Shown: positions 23,375 through 31,469, counted from the first letter of the stretch. The stretch: 64,000 nt of DNA from Streptococcus sp. WB01_FAA12 (GCF_012843315.1 NZ_JABAEX010000004.1:1-64000); one strand, 5' to 3'. Numbers and translations: made by a program. The notes: generated by a model from the letters alone, not told the origin.

Positions 23375-24112
23375 ATGGCACAACGAAGAATGTTTAGCAG
23401 GAAGATTACTGAAACAGACAGATTTCTTGAGATGCCTTTATCATCACAAGCTCTCTATTTTCATCTTAATATGGGGGCAGATGATGAAGGGTTCATTGAC
23501 AAGGCTAAGACTACCCAGAGAACAATTGGGGCAAGTGATGATGACATGAGGTTACTTATCGCAAAAGGATTCTTGATTCCGTTTGAAAGTGGAGTGGTTG
23601 TTATCCGACACTGGAGAATCCACAATTATATCAGATCTGACAGATTTCAGTCTACTTTACATCAGGATGAAAAAAATCAACTAGAATATGACCACTCAAA
23701 AACAGCTGTGTTAAAACCTTTGGAAAATGTCATACCAAATGGATACCATTCGGATACACAGGATAGGGTAAGTAAGGTTAGCTTAGATGAGGATAGCTTA
23801 ACTACCTACCCTAAAGAACCTGACAATATCCCTTACAAAGAAATTATCGATTATCTCAATTCAAAGACTGGGAAGAATTATAGAGATAATGTTCAGAAGA
23901 ACAGATCTCTGATTAAGGCTAGATGGTCTGAAGGATATCGACTAGATGACTTTAAGCAGGTGATTGATAACATGGTTAAGGATTGGTCAGGTACGAAGTA
24001 TGCGAAATACTTGAGACCAGAAACCCTCTTTGGAACGAAGTTCGACGGTTATTTGAATCAAGGAAATGTTGTTAAACGTGAAAAGAAAACAGACGAAAGG
24101 CTAGGGTTTTAG
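23375..24112 (+). CDS. phage replisome organiser, DnaD-like with conserved phage C-terminus
   Basis: 245 residues. The N-terminal winged-helix segment (MAQRRMFSRKITETDRFLEM) is the usual start of streptococcal replisome organisers. A variable middle (about 110-150) is low complexity. The C-terminal domain (YKEIIDYLNSKTGKNYRDN, then LRPETLFGTKFDGYLNQ) is the phage-conserved C-terminal domain. It should recognise the phage origin and recruit helicase. A candidate origin lies in its own middle (23764-23813). Confidence 0.87.
   Translation: MAQRRMFSRKITETDRFLEMPLSSQALYFHLNMGADDEGFIDKAKTTQRTIGASDDDMRLLIAKGFLIPFESGVVVIRHWRIHNYIRSDRFQSTLHQDEKNQLEYDHSKTAVLKPLENVIPNGYHSDTQDRVSKVSLDEDSLTTYPKEPDNIPYKEIIDYLNSKTGKNYRDNVQKNRSLIKARWSEGYRLDDFKQVIDNMVKDWSGTKYAKYLRPETLFGTKFDGYLNQGNVVKREKKTDERLGF
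23764..23813. other. candidate phage replication origin (inverted repeat in the replisome organiser gene)
   Basis: TAGGGTAAGTA at 23764 is matched by TACCTACCCTA ending at 23813, an inverted repeat with one mismatch in 11, and both arms continue with AGCTTA-like sequence. Origins inside this gene are common in related phages. Confidence 0.4.
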
Positions 24113-24934
24113 ATGAAACAGTTTAAACAATTCAGAACTAGAACAGTTCTTGATGATGTCTGTGAAATCCATGGATGCAATCTTTGGTCTGTTAAGATTC
24201 CTGTCAAGGGCAAAGTTGAGGAAATCAGTCAATGTCCTGAGTGCGAGAAAGAGAACATTCGACGCTTTGAAAAGCAACTGAATATGGAATCCGAGGTCAA
24301 AAGTAAACTATCGGATACATACGAAGTCTTTGCTCGTGACAGTATCGTTTCAAGTAAGTTGGGCAGCAAGTCACTACATGATTATGAAATTCGAGTTGAC
24401 ATCGACGAAAATGCTATGAATTTTGTGAAACGTTTGGAACGTTGCTATGCCAAAGGTGAGACTGGGAATGCTATCATCACTGGTCCGTCTGGTGTTGGTA
24501 AGAGTCATCTGACATATGGTTTTGCTCGGTTTCTCAATGAGCAATTTAAGTCTTATGATGAACCGAAAAGCGTGCTCTTTGTTTCAGTTGTGACCTTGTT
24601 CGACAAGATTAGAGAAAGCTTTGAGTTTGACAATGGTTTCTCAGAAGCGAAGATGGTCAAGCTACTGTCTGAGGTTGATTTCCTCTTTTTGGATGACCTT
24701 GGGAAAGAGAGTCGTAAGGCTGACACGAAGCGGAACGAGTGGGCACATCAGATATTGTTCAAGATCCTGGATAATCGGACGAATACGATTATCAACACTA
24801 ATCTATCTAGTGAAGAAATTAAGGAGCTTTACTCGGACGATTTTGGGAATGGTGCTTTATCAAGTCGTATCTTTGAGGGAGCAACTGGAAAGTGCTTTGT
24901 GTATCCAGCTGGGATGAAGGATAGGAGGTATTGA
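24113..24934 (+). CDS. DnaC-like helicase loader ATPase
   Basis: 273 residues of AAA+ type. Walker A is GPSGVGKSH (124-132) and Walker B is VDFLFLDDLGKES (about 180-192). The N-terminus has a CxxxxC and CxxC pair (C17, C22, C41, C44) that could bind zinc, as in Gram-positive loader proteins. It starts directly after the replisome organiser stop and overlaps the methyltransferase start (TGATG). Confidence 0.9.
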   Translation: MKQFKQFRTRTVLDDVCEIHGCNLWSVKIPVKGKVEEISQCPECEKENIRRFEKQLNMESEVKSKLSDTYEVFARDSIVSSKLGSKSLHDYEIRVDIDENAMNFVKRLERCYAKGETGNAIITGPSGVGKSHLTYGFARFLNEQFKSYDEPKSVLFVSVVTLFDKIRESFEFDNGFSEAKMVKLLSEVDFLFLDDLGKESRKADTKRNEWAHQILFKILDNRTNTIINTNLSSEEIKELYSDDFGNGALSSRIFEGATGKCFVYPAGMKDRRY

Positions 24935-25608
24935 TGAGAGAGTTTTTTAACAACGATTGTATGGACATCATGAAACAATATCCTGATGATTACTTCGACC
25001 TAGCTATTGTTGATCCACCTTATTTTTCTGGTCCAGAAAAAAGAGAATACTATGGTCGAAAAGTTAGTCCGATTGGTGTCAATAGACTGTATGGCAAAAC
25101 CTCAGAGTGGCAAATTCCAAATAGAGATTATTTTGATGAACTTTTTAGGGTATCTAAAAATCAAATTATTTGGGGTGTGAACTACTTCGACTATTCTTTT
25201 GGTTCTGGCCGTATCGTTTGGGACAAAGTTAATGGTCATTCAAGTTTTTCAGATTGTGAGATAGCATACTGCAGCTTACATGATAGTACACGGCTGTTTC
25301 GCTATATGTGGAATGGTATGATGCAAGGCAAGTCAATATCTGAAGGCCATATTCAGCAAGGAAATAAGGTATTGAATGAGGTTAGAATCCATCCGACTCA
25401 AAAACCAATTAATCTTTATCTTTGGTTGCTACAAAACTATGCAAAAGACGGAGATAAGATTCTTGATACTCATGTCGGTTCAGCAAGTAGTTTGATCGCT
25501 TGTCAAGAATTAGGTTTTGAGTATGTAGGCTGTGAGTTAGACGGAGACATCTTCAACCTTGCTAAACAGAGGCTTGATGCTTATGAGAAGCAGTTGAAGT
25601 TATTTTAG
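24934..25608 (+). CDS. DNA methyltransferase, N6-adenine/N4-cytosine, beta-class order
   Basis: 224 residues. The catalytic motif DPPY is at 27-30 (IVDPPYFSG). The target region follows, and then HPTQKPINLYLWLL and the AdoMet-binding DTHVGSASS near the C-terminus. This DPPY-before-AdoMet order is the beta class. AGGAGG lies five bases before ATG 24934, so the TTG at 24931 is unlikely. It is orphan, with no restriction gene nearby, and probably protects phage DNA or tunes expression. Confidence 0.87.
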   Translation: MREFFNNDCMDIMKQYPDDYFDLAIVDPPYFSGPEKREYYGRKVSPIGVNRLYGKTSEWQIPNRDYFDELFRVSKNQIIWGVNYFDYSFGSGRIVWDKVNGHSSFSDCEIAYCSLHDSTRLFRYMWNGMMQGKSISEGHIQQGNKVLNEVRIHPTQKPINLYLWLLQNYAKDGDKILDTHVGSASSLIACQELGFEYVGCELDGDIFNLAKQRLDAYEKQLKLF

Positions 25609-25614
25609 GAGGTA

Positions 25615-26406
25615 TTGATCATTAAAAAAATGACAGTTTGGGCGCTTTTTGATAGTGGAAATGGTTCTTATTTTAAGGGTGCTAACTCTCTGAATAGTTC
25701 GGGGGGGGGGGCGAATATTGAAATCTATTCAATCGGAATGGATATAGAAAACAAGAACAATCATTTCATAAATTTGAATCTTGCCGATTACAAACGCTTA
25801 TTTGGAGACAACACACTTTTTGATACGCTTGACAAATTGCCACGCCCAGATTTAATCATAGCTAGCCCACCATGCGAATCATGGTCAAATGCTTCTGCCA
25901 TGGAAAACGGGAATGCGTGTTGGAAACGCAATGATGTGTCTGATAGCTTGTTTGCTCCACAAGTAAGACCTTCACCGTTCACGATCAGGGCAAATAAGGA
26001 TTACGAGTCAGCCTATATAAATTATCAGTACGACAGGCAATTTTTAAAAAGGGTCAATGGCGAGCTAACAGCTTTCAATACAATAGAAATCATAAAAAGA
26101 TATAGACCACAATTTTGGGTTATTGAGAATCCAGCAGCTGACAGACTGTGGCCTTACATCGAGGACATTATTGGATTCAGAATTCCATACAAAAACCTAG
26201 CTAGATACAATAATTATGATTATCCTTTACAAAAACGGACAATTTTTGGAAGTAATATTGAACTTAATCTTAAAAATAAAATTATCAAGCAGGATATCGA
26301 GTGGAAAAACTTCTCAAAATCATACAACGAGAGATCTAATATACCTGAAAAATTGGTGTCAGAAATATTCAAAAAAATTTACAAGGAGTTTAGTAAAGAT
26401 GATTGA
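25615..26406 (+). CDS. C5-cytosine DNA methyltransferase with an 11-G tract
   Basis: About 263 residues. Motifs: AdoMet-binding start WALFDSGNGSYFKGA, catalytic cysteine C87 in ASPPCESWSN, motif VI-like ENPAADRLW and QKRTIF near the end. It is shorter than most C5 enzymes and the target-recognition part is small. Eleven Gs at 25701-25711 encode Gly30-32; with 10 or 12 Gs the frame stops within about a dozen codons. The start is uncertain: TTG 25615 is only two bases from AGGAGG, ATT 25621 is better spaced, and ATG 25630 is 17 away. Confidence 0.78.
   Translation: MIIKKMTVWALFDSGNGSYFKGANSLNSSGGGANIEIYSIGMDIENKNNHFINLNLADYKRLFGDNTLFDTLDKLPRPDLIIASPPCESWSNASAMENGNACWKRNDVSDSLFAPQVRPSPFTIRANKDYESAYINYQYDRQFLKRVNGELTAFNTIEIIKRYRPQFWVIENPAADRLWPYIEDIIGFRIPYKNLARYNNYDYPLQKRTIFGSNIELNLKNKIIKQDIEWKNFSKSYNERSNIPEKLVSEIFKKIYKEFSKDD
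25701..25711 (+). repeat. poly-G tract (11 G), possible phase-variation switch
   Basis: Eleven consecutive Gs lie inside the C5-methyltransferase frame. The present length keeps the frame open. The same length occurs at 63101-63111. Confidence 0.8.
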
Positions 26407-26626
26407 ACTCTATTTCATTTACAACGGTCACCGCAAGATACTCATTGGGAGTTTCGGCCACATACATAGCGCAATCAATGAACTAAAGAAACATCAGGCT
26501 AGTTATTCAGCAATCAGTCATCCACGATTTCGGAAAAGCATGAGTGGTGAGAACATCAGGATTGACTACGGAGCAGCTGATTGCTATTACTTAGCAACAA
26601 AATCAACGTGTCGCGAACCACGTTAA
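26399..26626 (+). pseudogene. small phage protein with a 3'-end frameshift
   Basis: As it stands the frame from ATG 26399 (AAGGAG ten bases upstream) gives 75 residues starting MIELYFIYNGHRKILIG. In the +1 frame after AACAAAAT (26596-26603) a sensible C-terminus continues (QRVANHVKSELEYASDLDE) and stops at 26663, overlapping the next ATG by ATGA. One extra A in AAAA would explain this. No named family recognised. Confidence 0.6.
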
Positions 26627-26659
26627 AAGCGAGCTAGAATATGCGTCAGACTTGGACGA

Positions 26660-26846
26660 ATGACGTATAAAGAATTTGCTAGCTCTTGTGTCTTTGAGCC
26701 ATGAGGGACAAGAGCTGGATTTTTAAAAAAAGAAATCAAAGCAGATGAGATATTGTCTGGTCTAATCACAGAAACCATCCAGAATCGAATCGAGATGCTA
26801 AAACAAGAACTTGTTGAATTGGGAGTAGAAATGGAGGACTTAGAAG
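26660..26846 (+). pseudogene. small phage gene with an in-frame stop
   Basis: The frame from ATG 26660 reads MTYKEFASSCVFEP, hits TGA at 26702-26704, and continues in the same frame for 47 codons (ending VELGVEMEDLEDE) to a stop that overlaps the next gene's ATG. TGG to TGA would explain it. It directly follows the frameshifted gene. Confidence 0.55.
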
Positions 26847-27368
26847 ATGAATAAAGAAAAAGTGTTTATAGAGGGATATGAAGTTGGTTTTCTAGTAGAC
26901 ACAACGGGGGCTAGGGAAAAGAAAATTCAAGTCGCTAGTGGAGAAATCGTGAGCATAGACGAGAGATTCATTTACAAATCAATTGAACTTGAGAAAGTCG
27001 CAATCCCGCAGTTTGTGGCGGATTATATAGAGTTTAAAAAGGCAAACGATTTTCATGTTTATGGGGCGATGAGAGTGATTGAAGATCATTACGATAAGAG
27101 AGTCCCTGAATGGTTTTACGAAAATAATATCGAAACATTCGCACTTGCTTGGATTCTAGGTTATGAGGTCGAGAAAGAGAAACGGTATATTGTAACTCTG
27201 AAATCAAGTGGACAAAAGTTGTACTATCACACTGAAAATGAGGATTATATTTTCTCTAGTTATGATGGAGTATTCTATTCAGGATATCATACTAAAACAG
27301 ATCTAGAAGAAAATGACATGAGTTGGGTGTTTGATTGCCCAGGTATGGAAATTAAAGAGGTTGAGTGA
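26847..27368 (+). CDS. DUF1642 family phage protein
   Basis: 173 residues. The layout matches DUF1642 of streptococcal and lactococcal phages: KVAIPQFVADYIEFKKANDF in the middle and WILGYEVEKEKRYIVTL after it. Function unknown. It overlaps both neighbours by one to four bases. Confidence 0.82.
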   Translation: MNKEKVFIEGYEVGFLVDTTGAREKKIQVASGEIVSIDERFIYKSIELEKVAIPQFVADYIEFKKANDFHVYGAMRVIEDHYDKRVPEWFYENNIETFALAWILGYEVEKEKRYIVTLKSSGQKLYYHTENEDYIFSSYDGVFYSGYHTKTDLEENDMSWVFDCPGMEIKEVE

Positions 27369-27556
27369 TGTCATGTAGTGAAAGTTTAAAAAAAGAAAAA
27401 GAATTGACTGCTATTATTTTAAATCTCAAGATAGAAGTCTTACAAAATGATGATAAATTGAGCAGTCAATCATTAAGCAACATCAAAAGGCAAACAAGGG
27501 ATCTATATGAATGCCTAGTATGGTTGCAGTATAGTGCGGAGGAGTCGGATAGATGA
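27368..27556 (+). CDS. small unknown phage protein
   Basis: 62 residues, mostly helical, with no motif. ATG 27368 overlaps the previous stop (TGATG), and the GTG three bases earlier is less likely. It ends with ATGA overlap to the next gene. Confidence 0.65.
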   Translation: MSCSESLKKEKELTAIILNLKIEVLQNDDKLSSQSLSNIKRQTRDLYECLVWLQYSAEESDR

Positions 27557-27891
27557 GTTATGATTTGGAAATCTTGGGAAAAATAGAAAGCGGAGATTAT
27601 ATTTGCATAGATGAACCTGAAAATAGTTCTCCGACCTACAATCTTGGGGAAATGTTTAGGAATGCTATGAATTGGGATTTCAAACAAGGTACTATCTACA
27701 ATGTTGCTCAGATTTTTGAAAACATTCAACGTGGCATCTCAGAACTGGAACAGTATCCTGAAAAGTATGTACAGTATGAACCTGAGAACAAATGGGGGAC
27801 CGTCAGCAGTGCGTTAGAAGATTTGAGATCATTGAGAGATTGTATTTTAGAACAAGAGATTGATACAAAATATTTATATATGAGGTGGTAA
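27553..27891 (+). CDS. unknown phage protein
   Basis: 112 residues, soluble. Features such as NLGEMFRNAMNWDFKQG and a helical C-terminus recall phage proteins of unknown role next to DUF1642 genes. GCGGAGGAG supplies the ribosome site. Confidence 0.7.
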   Translation: MSYDLEILGKIESGDYICIDEPENSSPTYNLGEMFRNAMNWDFKQGTIYNVAQIFENIQRGISELEQYPEKYVQYEPENKWGTVSSALEDLRSLRDCILEQEIDTKYLYMRW

Positions 27892-27892
27892 T

Positions 27893-28042
27893 ATGACACG
27901 ACCAAACAGATACCCGTACACACGAAGTCAATGGATTGAAGAAACCGATGATTATTATACATATGCAGACGATAAGTGTTTTCAAATTCGAGTTTTAAAA
28001 AATAGACTCACTAGAGAATTCAAGAGCAAGGAGGTGGAGTGA
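27893..28042 (+). CDS. 49-residue phage protein
   Basis: Small basic/acidic protein (MTRPNRYPYTRSQWIEE at the start) packed between two other short genes, with GAGGTGGTAAT before the ATG and a one-base overlap with the next. Function unknown. Confidence 0.65.
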   Translation: MTRPNRYPYTRSQWIEETDDYYTYADDKCFQIRVLKNRLTREFKSKEVE

Positions 28043-28179
28043 TGGAAGAAGTTATTATGGCTACGTTACCTAACAAAGAATTAAATCGTTTAATTAAAAT
28101 TGAAATTGCAGTTGAAAATTTAATTGAAAACGGAATACTTGATGAAGATGTCTTTAATGAGTATTTGAAGGAAGCGTAA
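28042..28179 (+). CDS. 45-residue phage protein
   Basis: Helical acidic protein starting at an ATG that overlaps the previous stop (TGATG), with GGAGGTGGA upstream. Function unknown. Confidence 0.6.
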   Translation: MEEVIMATLPNKELNRLIKIEIAVENLIENGILDEDVFNEYLKEA

Positions 28180-28196
28180 ATCGAGGAGGTAGAAGA

Positions 28197-28424
28197 ATGA
28201 GTAGATTTGAAATTTCCCTGTCTAAAGATGACCTTGAACATATCGCTAACGGTTATGACATCAAAATCAAAATCAACGGTAAAAGATTTTCGGAAACAAA
28301 TGAAATCATTTTGAAGCCTGCATTGACAAATGATGTTATGGCTCCAATATTGAATTATAGAAATAAAATAATCGATACTGAAAAGCAAAATATTGTTAAT
28401 AATTTCATGGGAGGTGCAAGATGA
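28197..28424 (+). CDS. 75-residue phage protein
   Basis: Small soluble protein (KDDLEHIANGYDIKIKINGK in the first half). GAGGAGGT lies upstream. The end overlaps the YopX-like gene by ATGA. No family recognised. Confidence 0.65.
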   Translation: MSRFEISLSKDDLEHIANGYDIKIKINGKRFSETNEIILKPALTNDVMAPILNYRNKIIDTEKQNIVNNFMGGAR

Positions 28425-28825
28425 TACCAAAATTCAGAGGGTTATCCATTGACGAAAACAGCAAAGGAGAATGGCAATACGGACATTTGATTGAAGATAG
28501 AGGAAGAGCATTTATTATCAACGAAGTGGTAGAAGCTAATGAACAATACATTACTATAGGTTCTTGGTGTCCTGTAAGTATAGAATCAGTAGGACGTTTC
28601 ACAGGGATGTTTGATAAAAATTTACGGGAGATATACGAGAAAGATATTTTAGGTACAAAAGATGGTTTGTTAAACGGATTTATCGAATATAGAGAAGATT
28701 TAGGAATGTTTGTGAATAGCTTGATTAGATACAACAATTTTGAACGATTATGTAATGTAGCTAATTCAAGAGAAATCATCGGCAATGTCTACGAAAATCA
28801 GGAGCTTTTGGAGGTTCCAGAATGA
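28421..28825 (+). CDS. YopX family protein, copy 1
   Basis: 134 residues. The start MIPKFRGLSIDEN, the middle REIYEKDIL and the end REIIGNVYENQELLE are the standard landmarks of YopX, a common phage protein of unknown function. A second, diverged member is at 29968. Confidence 0.85.
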   Translation: MIPKFRGLSIDENSKGEWQYGHLIEDRGRAFIINEVVEANEQYITIGSWCPVSIESVGRFTGMFDKNLREIYEKDILGTKDGLLNGFIEYREDLGMFVNSLIRYNNFERLCNVANSREIIGNVYENQELLEVPE

Positions 28826-29070
28826 AACGCTTCTTAATTGGCTATACCTTACTTACTACTTGCTTATTATTTATGCAACGATCGATTATAGACGAGCAAC
28901 AAAAACCCTTACTAGTCTATCATGCTGATAGCAAATATCAGATTACGGGCAAGGTTACGGAAAAACGAAAAATCGGAAGTCTTTTCACTATCACGGTTAA
29001 TGGTAACGTTTTTGTGGTTAGTGAGCAGAAGTACAACAATACAGAAATTGGAAAAGAGGTAAAATTATGA
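28822..29070 (+). CDS. small exported or membrane-anchored protein
   Basis: 82 residues. The N-terminal hydrophobic stretch (LIGYTLLTTCLLFM, about 5-18) follows two basic residues and could be a signal anchor. The rest looks beta-rich (YQITGKVTEKRKIGSLFTIT), OB-fold-like. It overlaps its neighbours by ATGA. No family recognised. Confidence 0.65.
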   Translation: MKRFLIGYTLLTTCLLFMQRSIIDEQQKPLLVYHADSKYQITGKVTEKRKIGSLFTITVNGNVFVVSEQKYNNTEIGKEVKL

Positions 29071-29468
29071 AATACAAAACTAAAATCAATGGAAAAGAAA
29101 TCGAATACGGTGCACTAGTTGAAAAATCACATTTTTCAGACGAAGAATGGTCTGCCATCTATGCAGAAATTGCAGAAGAAAATTACCCAGAAATTTTTAA
29201 AAAAAGAAAATCAGATACAGCATTTATTGACACGCTTGGTGCTTTGACTTCACTAGAAGAACGATATGAAGCATTACTAGAGCTACTGCCACAAGATCAA
29301 TTCTCTCGCGCTGGCACTCATCCAAAATGGGTAGCTGATGCAGTAGCAGAAAACACTCTGAACAAAGTGGATACACAATACGATGTGTCTGTTTTAATTG
29401 AACGATGTGAAACTCTAGAGGAATTGAAGAGTGAGCTGACAGAATACTTTGATTTAGAAGAAATGTAG
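29067..29468 (+). CDS. unknown phage protein
   Basis: 133 residues, acidic, mostly helical after residue 20 (FSDEEWSAIYAEIAEENYPE). Nothing recognised. GAGGTAAA precedes the start, and it overlaps the upstream gene by four bases. Confidence 0.65.
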   Translation: MKYKTKINGKEIEYGALVEKSHFSDEEWSAIYAEIAEENYPEIFKKRKSDTAFIDTLGALTSLEERYEALLELLPQDQFSRAGTHPKWVADAVAENTLNKVDTQYDVSVLIERCETLEELKSELTEYFDLEEM

Positions 29469-29477
29469 GGTAAAAAT

Positions 29478-29984
29478 ATGAACAACACAGAATTAGAAAA
29501 AAAAGTACAACAATGGTTTGTAGATAGAAATCTACATGAAGCGAATCCAGTCAAGCAATTCTTAAAGCTCATGGAAGAATCAGGTGAATTGTTTGAAGGT
29601 ATCGCAAAGGATAAATCTGAACTGATCTATGATGCGCTTGGCGATATCCAGGTAGTATTGATTGGACTGGAGCAACAAATTAAGAATGGTGCTCAGTTCT
29701 CTGCTAGCCAACAGGAACTTGAATTGCTGCTGATGGTTTCAAGTCTGGGCAATATCGCGCAAAAGCTTTATGCTCACATTTGTCACAACGGAACTCAGAC
29801 ACCTCTTATTAAGTCTGATTTGATGTTTCTCGATAGTGTAGTTAGCACTGTTTCATTTTTAAACGGGACAGATGCAGAAAATTGCTTGCAGATTGCGTAT
29901 GATGCTATCAAAGACCGAAAAGGGAAGATGATTGACGGGGTATTCGTAAAAGAGGAGGATTTACCAGATGTTACCAAGATTTAG
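29478..29984 (+). CDS. MazG-like nucleotide pyrophosphohydrolase
   Basis: 168 residues. The all-helical MazG pattern is visible: VKQFLKLMEESGELFEGIAK (E-x-x-E metal site, about 25-44) and IYDALGDIQVVLIGLEQ (D-x-x-D, about 53-69). Such phage enzymes hydrolyse NTPs or alter (p)ppGpp levels. The C-terminal 80 residues are an extension of unknown role. It overlaps the second YopX gene by 17 bases. Confidence 0.8.
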   Translation: MNNTELEKKVQQWFVDRNLHEANPVKQFLKLMEESGELFEGIAKDKSELIYDALGDIQVVLIGLEQQIKNGAQFSASQQELELLLMVSSLGNIAQKLYAHICHNGTQTPLIKSDLMFLDSVVSTVSFLNGTDAENCLQIAYDAIKDRKGKMIDGVFVKEEDLPDVTKI

Positions 29985-30378
29985 AGCATGGTATGTGTTA
30001 GCAGAAGAAATGATTAATGAAATACTGATGATTTCATTTGTCAGAAAGGAAATCATAGGGAAGTTTAGCGATGGCTCTACATCGGTTCCGTTAAAATTTG
30101 AAGATAAGCGAAATGGAGAAGATGTTATCCTTATGCAGTCAACAGGTCTTTGTGACAAGGAAGGTACAGAAGTTTTTGAAGGCGATATCTTACATCATCA
30201 AATACAGAAAGAATATACCTTTATTGTCAAATATGACAAAGAGAAAGGTTGCTGGTACGGTGACGGTCTAAGTCGCACATATCGGATTAAAATCACAAAG
30301 GAATTTTTACCGTATTACAAAGTCATTGGAAATATCTATGAAAATAAAAACTTGCTGGAGGTTGAGAATGAGAATTAA
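29968..30378 (+). CDS. YopX family protein, copy 2
   Basis: 136 residues with the YopX landmarks GLCDKEGTEVFEGDIL and YKVIGNIYENKNLLE. It is clearly diverged from the copy at 28421, not a recent duplication. GAGGAG lies before the ATG. Confidence 0.83.
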   Translation: MLPRFRAWYVLAEEMINEILMISFVRKEIIGKFSDGSTSVPLKFEDKRNGEDVILMQSTGLCDKEGTEVFEGDILHHQIQKEYTFIVKYDKEKGCWYGDGLSRTYRIKITKEFLPYYKVIGNIYENKNLLEVENEN

Positions 30379-30532
30379 AACTTCGAATGGCGCAATCGTC
30401 AACGTCAACAGCATGAAACGAAGCATCACAATCGAAGGAATCGAGCTCGGTTCAGATTGCCAAGCTTTAGTATCTAAGCATCAAGATGGTACAGGTACGA
30501 TCACTTTAGTTTTTGATGGCAAGATTATTTGA
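30368..30532 (+). CDS. 54-residue phage protein
   Basis: Small beta-rich protein (MRIKTSNGAIVNVNSMKRSI at its start). The start is chosen because GGAGG lies six bases before ATG 30368, which overlaps the YopX end. Function unknown. Confidence 0.6.
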   Translation: MRIKTSNGAIVNVNSMKRSITIEGIELGSDCQALVSKHQDGTGTITLVFDGKII

Positions 30533-30554
30533 AATACGTAAGGAGATTTGAAAG

Positions 30555-30908
30555 ATGCAGCTAAGATTGAAAGAACTTAGAGAGGACCTGTGTCTCTCTG
30601 TAGTACAGATGGCAAAAGAAACAGGTGTTTCACAAAATACAATTCATTTGTATGAGCGAGGTGGATATCCATCTATTAAGCAAATTGAAACGATTGCTAA
30701 AACCTATGATGTAAACCCTGCATGGTTAGTTGGGTGGATAGATGATGAAACGATGCCTGCAATCCAGGTAGTCGAAAAAGTGGTCTATAAAGAAAGTCCA
30801 ACAGCAAGACTGCCAGATTATCACAATAACAATAACGATGGCAAAATTATCAAATGGGTTAAATCCAAAAGATACATGGGAGGTAAGGTTTGGTCAAAAA
30901 GAACTTAA
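30555..30908 (+). CDS. XRE-family HTH protein
   Basis: 117 residues. The helix-turn-helix spans about 5-60 (LREDLCLSVVQMAKETGVS, then LYERGGYPSIKQIETIAKTY) and ends with the usual NPAWLVGW. The C-terminal tail is basic. It lies at the end of the early operon just before the late regulator and may act in the early-to-late switch. Confidence 0.8.
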   Translation: MQLRLKELREDLCLSVVQMAKETGVSQNTIHLYERGGYPSIKQIETIAKTYDVNPAWLVGWIDDETMPAIQVVEKVVYKESPTARLPDYHNNNNDGKIIKWVKSKRYMGGKVWSKRT

Positions 30909-31354
30909 CAAAAGCACGAAGGGATTATCTCGAGTTTGAACTCGATGATAAATATTTAAAGATTGACAAACTTATTGGCCAACGTAGACATGAGCTAGAA
31001 CGTTTGTACGAAGTTAAGCATCTTACCGTTCCTGGTATTGATGATACTGGAGCAAGTGGCAGTGGGACATTCGTCAACAGGTCGGAGAATCTAGCGGTTG
31101 CTTATGCAAGCGATCCTATGATTTTAAGATTAGAAAATCTCCAAAACGCTATTTCCCAATTACTAGAGAATCTAGAACCAGATGACAAAAAAATCTTTTA
31201 TCTTCGCTGGGGAGAACATACTGGATACGACTGGATTCAAGTTTGGCACATCATGGAAAATGGAGAAACTGGGTACTTGTATAGACACAGCAAGCAGATT
31301 TACAGAAGACGAGAAGTGATTCTCGATACACTTTCAAATCTGCTCTTTATGTAA
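30890..31354 (+). CDS. late gene regulator, ArpU/DUF722-like
   Basis: 154 residues starting at TTG 30890 (GGAGG five bases upstream). The N-terminal half is charged and helical. The C-terminal half (LEPDDKKIFYLRWGEHTGYDW, then YLYRHSKQIYRRREVIL) resembles a sigma region 4-type helix-turn-helix, as in RinA/ArpU/DUF722 activators of late genes. It is the last early gene, immediately before the late promoter at 31379, which fits an activator or antiterminator. Confidence 0.75.
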   Translation: MVKKNLTKARRDYLEFELDDKYLKIDKLIGQRRHELERLYEVKHLTVPGIDDTGASGSGTFVNRSENLAVAYASDPMILRLENLQNAISQLLENLEPDDKKIFYLRWGEHTGYDWIQVWHIMENGETGYLYRHSKQIYRRREVILDTLSNLLFM

Positions 31355-31378
31355 AGTTGTCAAAAAAACATATAGAAT

Positions 31379-31406
31379 TGACAAAAAGAATGTGGTAAAT
31401 TAGTAT
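31379..31406 (+). promoter_or_regulatory. late promoter
   Basis: TTGACA, a 17-base spacer and TAGTAT (31401-31406). The predicted start is near 31413, only a few bases before a terminator hairpin. Confidence 0.65.
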
Positions 31407-31416
31407 CGTGAAGAAT

Positions 31417-31443
31417 AGCAGAGAGGAAATCTCTGCTTTTTTT
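31417..31443 (+). terminator. terminator/attenuator right after the late promoter
   Basis: The stem AGCAGAGA/TCTCTGCT (31417-31424/31430-31437) has the loop GGAAA and is followed by seven Ts. It would end both early transcripts and any transcript from the promoter at 31379. Confidence 0.8.
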
Positions 31444-31469
31444 GTGCATTAAAAAGGAGGTGAAGATAT

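Noticed and set aside
28421..30378. Recent duplication of the two YopX genes
   Set aside because: The two proteins share only family landmarks and differ strongly; they are separate acquisitions or an old duplication.
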